From NCBI GenBank assembly GCA_022494885.1, contig JAGVSM010002716.1, positions 186,001 through 250,000 on the forward strand: a stretch of 64,000 nt of DNA, read 5' to 3'. The first letter of the stretch is position 1; every line of letters begins with the position of its first letter. The position numbers and the translations under genes are program-made. The stretch comes from Micrasema longulum. Taxonomy: Eukaryota; Arthropoda; Insecta; Trichoptera; Brachycentridae. Positions 54,847 to 64,000 of the stretch are shown here, in pieces. A model generated the notes under the pieces. The model was not told where the DNA came from, ran no database searches, and saw only the letters and a list, made by a program, of their open reading frames with translations.

Positions 54847-54958
54847 TTTTTGCACAACAACAGGCCAGGAGGCCTAATTACAGTGGTGAATTACATCACA
54901 GAGCACCCAGGCTTGAGAGGCTCACCGGGAATCAAACCCGGAACCTTCCATGCGTGAG
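54847..54958 (-). mobile_element. SINE1 copy, partial, inserted in a CR1-like LINE
   Basis: Tail T-run, GCACAACAACAGGCCAGGAG, CAGAGCACCCAGGCTTGAG, GGGAATCAAACCCGGAACC. The tRNA head is cut after TGCGTGAG and the AAATCACATTT segment is missing. Confidence 0.7.
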
Positions 54959-55164
54959 GTAGACCTGCGTAGATACCATTACAATAATCGACTCTAGACA
55001 TTATTTATTTATTTATTTATTTATGAATGAAATTATACAGTCTTTATATAAAACATATAAAACTACAAACCCATTTATTAATTGGCGGGAGGTATCAACT
55101 GGCAAATTTATGCATATGCATTTAATCTGTTTCAGCTGGTAATACCATAAACTTATCGTTTTAC

Positions 55165-55410
55165 TTATTTGAGTGTCAAAAAAAGGTCAGAATTAAGGAA
55201 GACTCCCAGTAGTTTAACGTTGGGTAAAACTGTACTCCTTACATCGAGTAGTGCCGTCTCCTGAATCAAATACTGTCGTCTGGCTGAAGCCATCCATAGT
55301 TGTTCCGTTTTAGATGGGTTCAATGTTTGTGTATTTTTAGCTATCCAGTTTCCTATATTTTCAATGCATTTATAATAAAACAAAATACAAAACACCTGTA
55401 CACAAGTGAA
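55165..55410 (-). pseudogene. CR1-like LINE ORF2, thumb region
   Basis: Minus strand: NIGNWIAKNTQTLNPSKTEQ, LWMASARRQYLIQETAL, TVLPNVKLLGVFLNSDL. The W-xxNxLxLNPSKTExLW ... VxxLGVxxDxxL pattern follows the catalytic site in CR1-type elements. Together with 54440-54710 this may be one element split by later insertions. Confidence 0.7.
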
Positions 55411-55470
55411 GAAAATAAAGATACATAAAATCAGCAGAAAATAAAGAAATAACAAAGGAAAATCAAACAA

Positions 55471-55814
55471 AAAATTATAGCATGGGTATGCAGCAAATTA
55501 ACAATAAATAAATAGTTTAAAAAAAAAAGTATTGAAGTAAACAGTAAAACAAGTATAACACTTAGTACGTTTTTATAATTTAGAAAAGAAGTGATTTAAA
55601 AAGCAGTAATTTTAATTTGTTTAAAGAAAAATAAAATAAATCTACGTTTCCATGTTTGTTTGATAATATGTGGAGCCGTGGAATAGAATGAAACGCTTAA
55701 ATTTTTATGTTGTACCTGTCATGTTAAAGCCCTCTGGGCGTATATAATATATAAATAAAATGATAACTACGAAGCAAGTGCTTCAAATATAAATTGAATA
55801 ATAAATAAGATTAC
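55471..55814. other. AT-rich DNA
   Basis: Nothing recognised. Confidence 0.3.
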
Positions 55815-56270
55815 TTATTTAATTCATGTCCGCCCTCTAGATGGAGAATATGGTAGAAATCCACAAAATGTCTCCAGCTTCTCTGTCCGCGGCCAACTCT
55901 CGTTTGCCCCCTCGAGTCAGGGTCGCGTCCCGTAGTTCAGACGCGAACTGTTGAACTGTCGAACTGTCGATCGTGGATGTCCTGGACCGCGAGAACCTGA
56001 CATCTTGTAAAGTTGGCAAACGTGGTTAAGTAAAATATGGTCCAGCCAGCCGAATCGCCTCCGCTTGATGACGGTCGTTATCGGAGATTTTTGCGTTCGT
56101 TGTCTTATTTCAACTTTTCTTACTGAGTCAAACCAGTATTCTTTTGAAGCACTTATTCTCAAAACTCAACCGAACGCTGTTTCGGGCCATAGTGATCTAC
56201 CACGATTCGCATCCGTAGAAGAGTATAAGTGCTATGCGGCCATTGTGTAAGCGGCATTTGGTTTTTACCG
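55815..56270 (-). pseudogene. LINE ORF2 C-terminal fragment, R1/RTE/L2-like
   Basis: Minus strand: LYSSTDANRGRSLWPETAFG, stop, EIRQRTQKSPITTVIKRRRF, GWLDHILL, GSRGPGHPRSTVRQF, then RTEKLETFCGFL. The RRTGQxxIxxxIxxRRxxWLGHxL ... GRPxxxW ... DRxxWR series of a LINE tail is clear, but frame changes and a stop are present. Confidence 0.55.
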
Positions 56271-57399
56271 ATTTTAGAAAAAAGTGTCATGAAAATGTAA
56301 GAATCAGGGTAAAGATGCATTTTTATTATTATTCACGATTGATATACCAACACAAAACAATTGTGGCCGAGTTGTACGTTAAGGAATGCGAAGTTTTAGT
56401 GTTTTTTTGTTAGTTAAATGCAAATGTGAGAGTTCTATAGAAAAAAATATTAATATGATTGAATTAGTAACTTTTACACGTCGGATAAGCGTCAAATGCT
56501 GTCACTCCGATACATTTATCGTACGGAGTAGTGACCCGCGTGGGCGGAGTAATCATTTGATAATGTAGGTACATCACGTAATTAATCAAATGGATTTGTT
56601 ACAACAATACTCAACACGTCCTTCGGTGGCGGGGAGATCTGTTAACAATGTCCGTGCTGTGAGATATAATATTAATATTGCTCGGCAACGAAAACAGACA
56701 TGTATTTGAAATTTTTCTCACACCCTATCAATTCACTGGACACTTGTAATGTGTGATATTTTCTGTATTCGGGTCGATGAAAAATACTGTTATCTCTTTG
56801 AAATAGAATCGAAACCCTAGAAGGGCAATTTACATTATTGCAATTAATTATGAAAAAAAAAAGTTCATTCACAACGATCGCATAAGGATACCGCTTTATA
56901 AGCGCTTTTATTGAGAGCAGCCACGGTGACGAGTGTTGTCGGCTCGATGGCTACATTCAGATACAAATCATTTCCCGTGGGAAATTTTTTTCAAAAACTT
57001 ATTTTGTACGCCGTGTAAATTATATCATTTCTTAATGTCTTGGACTAGCATCACTTCCACAGGCCGAGGCGGATGATCAACGGATACTGAAGTGGGAAGT
57101 GAACAGTGGCTGTGGGTAAAATGATGTTGAGTTGTGACAATAAACATTGTTGACAATGCATACCCACATAATTCGCAACTAATATCGTATTTTTTAACCA
57201 CACGAGGCTATTTTTCACTCTGAAAATTCAACCAAAAATCAAACAATAAAAAAATAAGCGAAGAAAAAAGATCAAAATTTCAAGATATATCATAAACAAA
57301 TAAAAGTATGGAAGTAAGGAGGATTAGTAAATTTTCACTAGTCTCAAACTTCAAAATAGAAATAGAAATATGATAAGACTACCACTTAAGAAAAAAAAC
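56271..57399. other. Unassigned DNA, moderately balanced composition
   Basis: No domain seen. 56530-56660 and 56880-57120 are less AT-rich and may be unique sequence; no gene call. Confidence 0.3.
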
Positions 57400-57520
57400 A
57401 AAATCACAAAATAGCTTAATGTATAAAGGGTTAAAACTGTATGATGAGATGCCTGAAAGTATGAAGAATGAAAGAAAACTTACGGATTTAAAAAAAATGT
57501 TATGTTTATTGTAATAATGT
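57400..57520 (+). pseudogene. LINE ORF2 terminal relic
   Basis: Reads MYKGLKLYDEMPESMKNERK, then LTDLKKML. The YKGLKLYNxLPxxIKN pattern is a LINE C-terminal motif. Confidence 0.45.
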
Positions 57521-57639
57521 AGTTATGTAAGAAATATTTAATAAGTATTAGTTATAATTGTAAATATATTAGTTAATATTTTTATTTTTATTTATTTTTA
57601 TTTATTTATTTAATCCAATATAAAATACAATACAAATAC

Positions 57640-58610
57640 ATAGTTAACAAAAATGTCTATATAATAGGTAGGTACATTCGATATATATATATATTTTTTA
57701 TGGATATAGCCACTCCACTGGCCCACAGGCACGTTCCGGAGTGTCAGTGTATTTTTTATTTATACATAATTGTACATAATTTCACATCAATTGTGTAAAA
57801 ATTTAAAAGAAATAAAAAAATTAAAAATTAAAACATATCTACATCAATAAAACGAAAAAGGATTTTCAAGAAACTATAATTACATTCTTATATATGAAAC
57901 ATATTCCTCAGCTTCCTGTCTAGTCTTTTTAGCAATCCATTTATGTACTCTAGCTTTGAAAATATTGTTTTTCATTTTGTTCGCCAATATGTCCTTGCTT
58001 AAAAAGTTGTATAGCTTAGGGGCCAGAAACGTATAATGCCTTTGTCCGTAATTTGTTTTTTTCTTTGGGAGCAGAAGTATTGTCTTTTGTCTTTGCCTAG
58101 TGTCGTAAATTTGTTGTCCGTCATTATGTCTGTCAGGATTTTGATGGAAATGTCTTAAAATTGTCTTTATGTATATTTGTCTTATGTCTAGTACTGGAAA
58201 TTCTGTAAAAAGTCTGTCTGTAGAGTATTGGTAAAGCTTTTTACTGGCTACTCTTAGTAAGGCTTTTTGGGCTTTTATTAATGGCTCTAATGTAGTTTTA
58301 TTTGTTCCTCCCCATCCTATTATTCCGTAACTAATAGTTGATTGTGCTAGAGCATAGTAGGTATACATTAATTAAAGTTGCTTTGTTTAGGATGTTTCTA
58401 ATGTTTTTAAATAAATATATCATTTTCCTTAGTTTGGTTGCTGTCTTATCTACGTGTATGTTCCACTTTAAATAACTATCAATGTGCATACCTAGATATT
58501 TTATATGATCGACCTTTTTTATAGTTTGGCAGTCACAGTCGCTGTTTCTTGCATTTGTACATTCATGAATTTTAAGGGTTCTTTCTATTGGCTGATTCCG
58601 TTTCCAGATA
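57640..58610 (-). pseudogene. Jockey/R1-like LINE ORF2 C-terminal part with 3' UTR
   Basis: From 58610 on the minus strand: NQPIERTLKIHECTNARNSD, CQTIKKVDHIKYLGMHIDSY, LKWNIHVDKTATKLRKMIYL, FKNIRNILNKATLIN, frameshift near 58370, MYTYYALAQSTISYGIIGWG, TNKTTLEPLIKAQKALLRVA, SKKLYQYSTDRLFTEFPVLD, IRQIYIKTILRHFH, to stop at 57880. The LGxxIDxxLxWxxHI ... YYALxxSxISYGIxxWGG order is clear. The 3' UTR (57690-57880) recurs at 52985. One frameshift and 5' truncation inactivate it. Confidence 0.8.
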
Positions 58611-59112
58611 CAATGTAATATTAACTAACTTAAGTAAATAAATAATAATAATAATAATAATAAAAAAATATATAACCTCATCCCTGTCGTAATATAAAAT
58701 AGACTCCATATTATATTTTTGTGTTCTCCGGAAAAAAGTACTAAGCTAAGAAACTAATCAAGAATAAATAAAAAATCACCCAAAGGATCGTCATCACTTC
58801 AGCGCCCGCCATTTCTCTTATCTCCTAACGGATTGGATTACGTAACACTTGAGCAGCTCGCTGGTTCCTCTCCCACTCGCCCACGGGGGCGCGGGCGTGG
58901 GCGTGACAATCTAACTTCGTAACGTTTTGCGTCTCAACCCATTCATTTTATTCTAAAATATAACTTAAAGTTCAACACTGTCGTAAAATGAAATAAACAA
59001 ATGAAATTGTTTTTTTTTATCACATTTGTGGTCAGCGTTAATTTACGATAATATCGCTAGCCCAAAGCAACACTGAGATAAACCCGAAATTTCCGATTTT
59101 GAGATTTGTATG
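58611..59112. other. Unassigned DNA with a GC-rich patch
   Basis: An ATA/AAT simple repeat at 58642-58672. Bases 58800-58905 are GC-rich (CCACGGGGGCGCGGGCGTGG), of unknown nature. Confidence 0.35.
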
Positions 59113-59666
59113 CAGTAGTTTAATCACAAATAACTATCGACGTGCTTAGAAATATCCAAAGCATTTGAGCGATCCCAATGAACAATAATGAACATGCTTA
59201 AGTTATCGCAGTCATAAGTCAACGCTTGTCAGTTTGTTTTTTGTTTTACTCGTAAATAAATAGAGTTCATTGCCGAAAAATTGGCGTTTACTATAAAAAA
59301 AAATACAATATATTGCATCGAATACAAAAAAGTGAAAATTAAATTACAATTACTATGGTGACTGCTTTCCTTGACACTTGGCTTGCCAACCGCCGCGCCG
59401 GCTAAACGCAAATAAAGGCATTATAAATAAATAATAAAAAAAATAAAATAGCAGTTTTGGCATATTTTCCATATTTACACCGGTGAAATTCAAATATGTG
59501 GTTGCGCAACAGGATTATGAGTTGCGAAACGTAAATATTTTGACATTTAATATTAGGTGTTCACGGATGTTCCATTGTGATCGCAAATACAATAAACAAT
59601 CATAGTGAGAAATTGTTATCACGTCGCTTATAAGCAAGTTGATAGCTATTTATGATTGAGCTACTG
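59113..59666. mobile_element. Non-autonomous DNA transposon, family B, copy 2
   Basis: Same arrangement as 5572-6156: CAGTAGTTTAATCACAAATA start, GAGCGATCCCAATGAACAAT, ATTACTATGGTGACTGC, GGTGTTCACGGATGTTCCAT, and TTATGATTGAGCTACTG end. No transposase. Confidence 0.75.
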
Positions 59667-60034
59667 ATATGTCAATAACTTATTAATGTTTTCAAATTAT
59701 AAAATATTAGGCTTAACAAGGCTAATTAATTATCTCATGTGACGCTGACAAAAAATTTAGTGTTTTTCCAAGTTTTAGTTGTTATAAAGTATGTTACGTA
59801 GATATTGTAAATATATGTATACTTATCGTAGACTTAACACTTCAGATTTGTTTTACATTCAGTATGTAATATCTTAGCCAAATATGCAGGTAAATTATGT
59901 TTCAATAATTCTTATGAATTATTTGATTATTTATTTTTTAGTCTCTGGCAAATATAATTTATCTAGATGAGGTTTTGAAATTCGTAAACAAAATTTAAAA
60001 ACATGTTAATGTATTCAATCAACCGTTACATAGA
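59667..60034. other. AT-rich DNA
   Basis: Nothing recognised. Confidence 0.3.
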
Positions 60035-60700
60035 TATAAATACGCCAGTAGTGTGGACGTAGACACATCGATGCAGATCACATTACAGAAAACTCAACGT
60101 CTTGTAAGGTTAAGATATCTCACCCTTCATTTTATCAGCTCCAAATTCTTTATGTCCTTATTTGCAATTTAAAATGTAATTTGCTCACTCGCTAACACTC
60201 GGCTATACCGGCGAGAGCCGAGTCATTATTTGGCTACTTAAATGCTTCGAGGATCACAGATTTTACGTTTATTTATGTGTTTTAAAATACGGCTGGTGGA
60301 TTTTTTATCAACCTTTAAGAACTTGAGGAATCTTTACTTAAGGGAGTGCGGCGGATAATATTCGTGGTTGTACCCGTCTGACTTCATACTGAAAATGCTT
60401 GGCTGCAATAGTTTGGAAAAAAGAAGAAATGCATACTTGTTTATGTATTTTTTTAGATTAATCCTTGGTATTACGATCAACTTAGGTGTAATGGAGAGTA
60501 TTTTTTTTTATGTTCCTAATTACTACCCAAGACATAAACAGCTTAAGATATTTTATCTTCCTGCTTGCAGAACCAACCTGCCGATGGTAATGCCAATAGG
60601 AAAAGCAATGTCTTTACTCAACCGTATCTCTTTGGATATCGACATCTTTCATATTAGTGAAAAAAAGTTCAAAGAGGATAGCATCTTTTTTCTTTAATAG
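60035..60700 (+). pseudogene. Jockey-like LINE ORF2 C-terminus, interrupted
   Basis: First part at 60043-60115: YASSVDVDTSMQITLQKTQR. After about 200 unrelated bases the frame resumes near 60320: NLRNLYLRECGG, then YPSDFILKMLGCNSLEKRRN, IFYLPACRTNLPMVMPIGKA, MSLLNRISLDIDIFHISEKK, ending TAA at 60695-60697. YAS-V and LGCNSLEKRR are normally about 25 residues apart, so the gap is an insertion or rearrangement. Confidence 0.65.
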
Positions 60701-60714
60701 CTGAATAATTTTAT

Positions 60715-60900
60715 TTTACTATTTATTTATTTATTTAAACGCCTTGTAGGCTTTTAGATGTTTTACATATATTTATATATAAAAAACAGACATATTTTAC
60801 ACAAAAGTAGCAAAAAAATTAAAATAAAGTAATAAGAAAAAGAAAATAAAAATATATAAAAGTAATCTTACATATAGTAAAAACGTACATTTATTCCAGT
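60715..60900 (-). mobile_element. LINE 3' end, minus strand
   Basis: (TTTA)n at 60720-60737, then AACGCCTTGTAGGCTTTTAG: a minus-strand LINE tail of the same style as at 48110 and 62485. No coding part adjoins. Confidence 0.4.
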
Positions 60901-61264
60901 AGAGAGAACAGAAGTTCATTTTTTCCCATCGGTTATATTATCTATCTTTGTATATTTAAATTTAATTATAAATTTTTCTCGTTATGTATGATTTTAAACA
61001 TTCTTGTAATGTACATAAACGTATAAAATAAAGAAATTGAAATTGATCATCAAGGTGTGAGCGTAAAAGAGATCGTTTCCTCATTCCCAAAAACTACACT
61101 AGAGCAAGATCTCATGCACCCAGAAACCGTACGAATGCAAGTCATCATTCACCAGTTATTAGGACAATTCGCTTACCGAATAAGTCTTCTGCATATATTG
61201 ACGGTTGTGCAGCTATCTACTGCCTATTTACTATTATTACTATTATTACTAATTACTTACTTAC
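60901..61264. other. AT-rich DNA
   Basis: Contains a TTACTATTATTACTA simple stretch at 61228-61260; no gene. Confidence 0.3.
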
Positions 61265-61670
61265 TCACTAATGTTTGAGAGAACACAGAAGAAATTTCTT
61301 CGTTACCTCTACATGAGAGAGTATGGATACTATCCATTGCAGTACCTAGCATTGTTCCTTCTAGGTATGCTAAGTATCACAAGTTTGCGGGCCAGAAGGA
61401 GCATTGCCTTGCTTATGGTGGCCTTTAAACTTCTAAATGGGTTAATTTACAAACCCAACATTTTGAAGCGCAATTATATGTACCGAGCAACTATTTAAAA
61501 GCTAGAAAACACATATCATTTTTTCTTCTAGAAAGCAGGACAAATTTACCGTTGTTGATGCATGTGGAAAGAATGATTGGTCTGTTTAACAGCCTACCGA
61601 GAGAGGTGGATCTTTTCCCTGTTGGGATTACCAGTTTTAGACTCTTATTCTTAAACTATATATCATAGTG
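61265..61670 (+). pseudogene. Jockey-like LINE ORF2 C-terminus, frameshifted
   Basis: Reads MFERTQKKFLRYLYMREYGY, YPLQYLALFLLGMLSITSLR, RRSIALLMVAFKLLNGLIYK, with frameshift near 61480, then VPSNYLKARKHISFFLLESR, TNLPLLMHVERMIGLFNSLP, VDLFPVGITSFRLLFLNY. The order is the same as in the copies at 48303 and 60320. Confidence 0.7.
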
Positions 61671-61774
61671 TGTATTAGTGACTTATCCGTCTTTGTTTAC
61701 TATTTTTTTATTATTTTAGATGGACCTTAATAATGTATTATGCTTTTTTAATCATGTTTTTGTGGACAACTTTT

Positions 61775-61985
61775 TTTTTAACCTGCTAAGCCTCTATTTT
61801 GAGGCTTGTCAGCAGGTAGGATAGAGAGAATTTGGAAGGAGGCAATGAAAAATACACCACAACACCCAGACCAATTGAGAAAAAAATGTTTCTTGGGTTC
61901 TTTTCTTGCAACTGGCGGAAATCGAACCCGCGACGCCAGTTTCACAGTCGGCCGTCTAACCAACTGCGCCACGGCGCCTGCCTAG
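61775..61985 (-). mobile_element. tRNA-derived SINE, family SINE4, complete
   Basis: Minus strand: GCAGGCGCCGTGGCGCAGTT (A box) and CGTCGCGGGTTCGATTTCCG (B box), body CTGGGTGTTGTGGTGTATTT, end CTACCTGCTGACAAGCCTC. The last ~30 bases can fold: GAGGCTTGTCAGCAGG and CCTGCTAAGCCTC. Confidence 0.75.
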
Positions 61986-62484
61986 TTATATAATTAATGT
62001 ACATTGTAATTAGCAGTCGTGCTGTATTTTACATTTAAATAAATGAGAACAAACGAAAAATCCGCATCCATATTTAAGCTAATGGTATTTTGGAAATTTG
62101 CGCATATCGGTACAGAAGTTATAGAAGCAAGAGCACATTATTATAACGTGGAATTAGTTGGATAGTAAGAACTCCTATGACCCAAATTCAAACACGACTG
62201 AGTGGAATAATATTCCCAAAGGAAACCGTTGCAATTTCTATTAAGAAATTAAAAACTATTGGAAAATTTATCATCACGAGAAACTGCTCGTGTTCCGTTG
62301 TCCAAACCAGAGACAAAAATATTCGTATAAATGCTATTCAAACTTAAACATCATAATCTATTTGGTGATAATTTAGTAAAACTGATTATAATTAATTGTT
62401 CTGATATATTTCCCAATCGTTTCTTAATTTTTACGAATTTAATAGTGAAAAATTTCAATTTAAAATAATTTGCTTATATATATA
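61986..62484. other. Unassigned DNA
   Basis: Nothing recognised. Confidence 0.3.
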
Positions 62485-63155
62485 TTTATTTATTTACTTA
62501 TTTATTTTGTTCATTAACGCCCAAAAAGCATTTACAAAAAATGAATACCTGCTAACATACTAAATAATAAACAGAATATACAGAAAAAAATTGTGAAATT
62601 AGTTAAAAAGGATAAGATAAAAAGTTTCACAAAGTAAAAAAAAAACAATAATAACAAAGGTATGCAAGAAAAACAGTAAGCATATAAACAAAAAATGCAA
62701 AGATATAAGCTTATGAAATAAATTCTGTAAGGCAAACAATAAATAAAGTGTTACGGTAAGCAAGAAAGACATTTTTAGGTTGAATTAATAAACAAGCAAG
62801 CATATATTATCACAAAAAATAAGAAATAAAAAAATGTATCTATGAAATGCGTATTTGCCAATACTACAGTGCAGTTTGATATAATAGTAAAAAATAAAAA
62901 ACAAGTATAAGGTAATAAAAATAAATAAGTAAGTATTTTTTTTTAGTTTATGAAATTGAATTGTCAATAATAGTTTGACGAGCAGCTACAAATAAACTTG
63001 ATATTGTGGACTTATAAGATGGTAAAAAATTGGACAGAATGTCTGCAGCCGTTCCATAAGTGTTACCTAACCTATGCAGTCTCGGTATCAATGAATTGTT
63101 TTGTTGGTTGGAAGAAGTACTGGAGCAATGAAACAATAAAGTACCATATATCAAT
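62485..63155 (-). pseudogene. LINE 3' UTR and ORF2 terminal fragment
   Basis: (TTTA)n at 62485-62505 and AACGCCCAAAAAGCATTTAC mark the 3' end. Minus-strand frame 63154-62948 reads NNSLIPRLHRLGNTYGTAAD, ILSNFLPSYKSTISSLFVAA, matching the RTN-S-xxRLxRLxNxx--IDIFNxS-xxFK order loosely. Degraded. Confidence 0.45.
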
Positions 63156-63224
63156 ATTTGGATAATTTATATAGCGTCATTTTTGTGAAAATCACCCCAA
63201 GAGCGCTGTACAATAAATAAATAT

Positions 63225-63915
63225 CCCAGAACGTCTAGCAGCTACAGAGCGCATGAACAGTAAGAAATCAAGCCTTAATTTATATTTTATTTATTTTTAT
63301 TTGACAATGAAGTTTAGAGTTTTAGTGATATTTTAAAAAATGAAATAAAAAACAAATTTATAAAAATAGAAGTTAAATAACAACAAGTCATGCAGCTACC
63401 GAGTGCATGGAAGGTTAGAATTCTATACCCCATCAACTAAATTTAGCTATTTGATAATTGATAACATTTACCCACTGAAGCTAGATTACTAATCGTCTGG
63501 CAGCTACAAAATGCATGGATGAGTGAAATTCTAGCAACTTAAAATTATCAATAAATTTAAAAAATAAAAATTTTTCATGATAGTTAATTTGTAAAATGTT
63601 CATGCTTAAAAGTGATTTTGATATATAGAACCTAGATTACAGCACGTCTTGCAGCTACACAATGCATGGACAGTAAGAAATCAAGCCCCTATTTCCATTT
63701 TTTTATTTGACAATGAAGTTTAGAGTTTTAGTGATATTTTAAAAAATGAAATAAAAAACAAATTTATAGAAATAGAAGTTAGATTAAAACAAGTCTTGCA
63801 GCTACTGAGTGCATGGACGGTTAGAATTCTAGACCCTATTTACTTAATTTAGATATTTGATAGTTGGTAATATTGAAGCTAGATTACTAACAGTCTTGCA
63901 GCTTACTAGTATGAC
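63225..63915 (+). repeat. Tandem satellite with higher-order structure
   Basis: The box GTCTTGCAGCTAC, two or three variable bases, then TGCATGGA occurs at about 63227, 63387, 63496, 63643 and 63793, with a partial at 63892. Three unit types (A, B, C) alternate: A at 63230 and 63645 share a near-identical 70-bp segment (TTGACAATGAAGTTTAGAGT ...), and B at 63388 and 63795 share GGTTAGAATTCTA. The higher-order period is about 410 bp. Confidence 0.75.
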
Positions 63916-64000
63916 AATATACTAATAATCATAATATAAACATATTAACTAACGTAAATGCATCTATACTTCTACTTGTTAAATCATTAATTTATCTCTC
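63916..64000. other. AT-rich right edge
   Basis: The satellite breaks down at about 63905; the last 85 bases show nothing. Confidence 0.3.

Noticed and set aside
63225..63915. CRISPR-like array
   Set aside because: Unit spacing is irregular (about 100-160 bp), the 'spacers' are themselves repeated, and the genome is eukaryotic; it is a satellite.

Overview
The window looks like non-coding, repeat-saturated DNA from an arthropod nuclear genome, most likely an insect. It is very AT-rich and has no operons. It is filled with decayed non-LTR retrotransposons (Jockey-like, CR1-like and RTE-like reverse transcriptase C-termini), several tRNA-derived SINE families, foldback or MITE-like DNA elements and Penelope-like element (PLE) remnants. 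I cannot name the species.

The only convincing host coding sequence is a short GC-rich terminal exon at 423-657 (+). It has a good 3' splice acceptor, an acidic and proline-rich tail and a C-terminal CCLL that fits a prenylation (CaaX) signal. A second possible host element is a CpG-rich block at about 14560-15044 that ends in a CAG|GTAAAT donor and could be a promoter with a first non-coding exon. I see no functional tRNA, rRNA or CRISPR; every tRNA-like sequence behaves as a SINE head.

Layout: 0-4 kb holds the terminal exon, a degenerate ~40-bp repeat and two PLE inverted-repeat structures. 4-14 kb holds SINEs, two MITE families (A and B), a TTAA-flanked MITE, a 20-30-bp minisatellite and a 70-nt hairpin. 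14-26 kb holds the CpG block, SINEs, a perfect AT-cored palindrome fused to an RTE-like fragment, and an element pair (G) whose inner segment is inverted relative to its partner at 50 kb. 26-36 kb holds LINE fragments, an LTR-like promoter block and nested insertions. 36-44 kb holds a perfect 37-bp inverted repeat beside a hammerhead-like motif, then a MITE and SINE cluster. 44-63 kb is mostly LINE C-termini on both strands. 63.2-63.9 kb is a higher-order tandem satellite that is still close to the right edge.

The strongest theme is a set of seven hammerhead-ribozyme-like cores at PLE ends (1.4, 2.0, 3.4, 36.3, 37.9, 47.5 and 52.8 kb). All are more or less decayed, and several share a palindromic stem III such as ACCGGT. 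All identifications come from reading the sequence by eye; percent identities and family names have not been computed.
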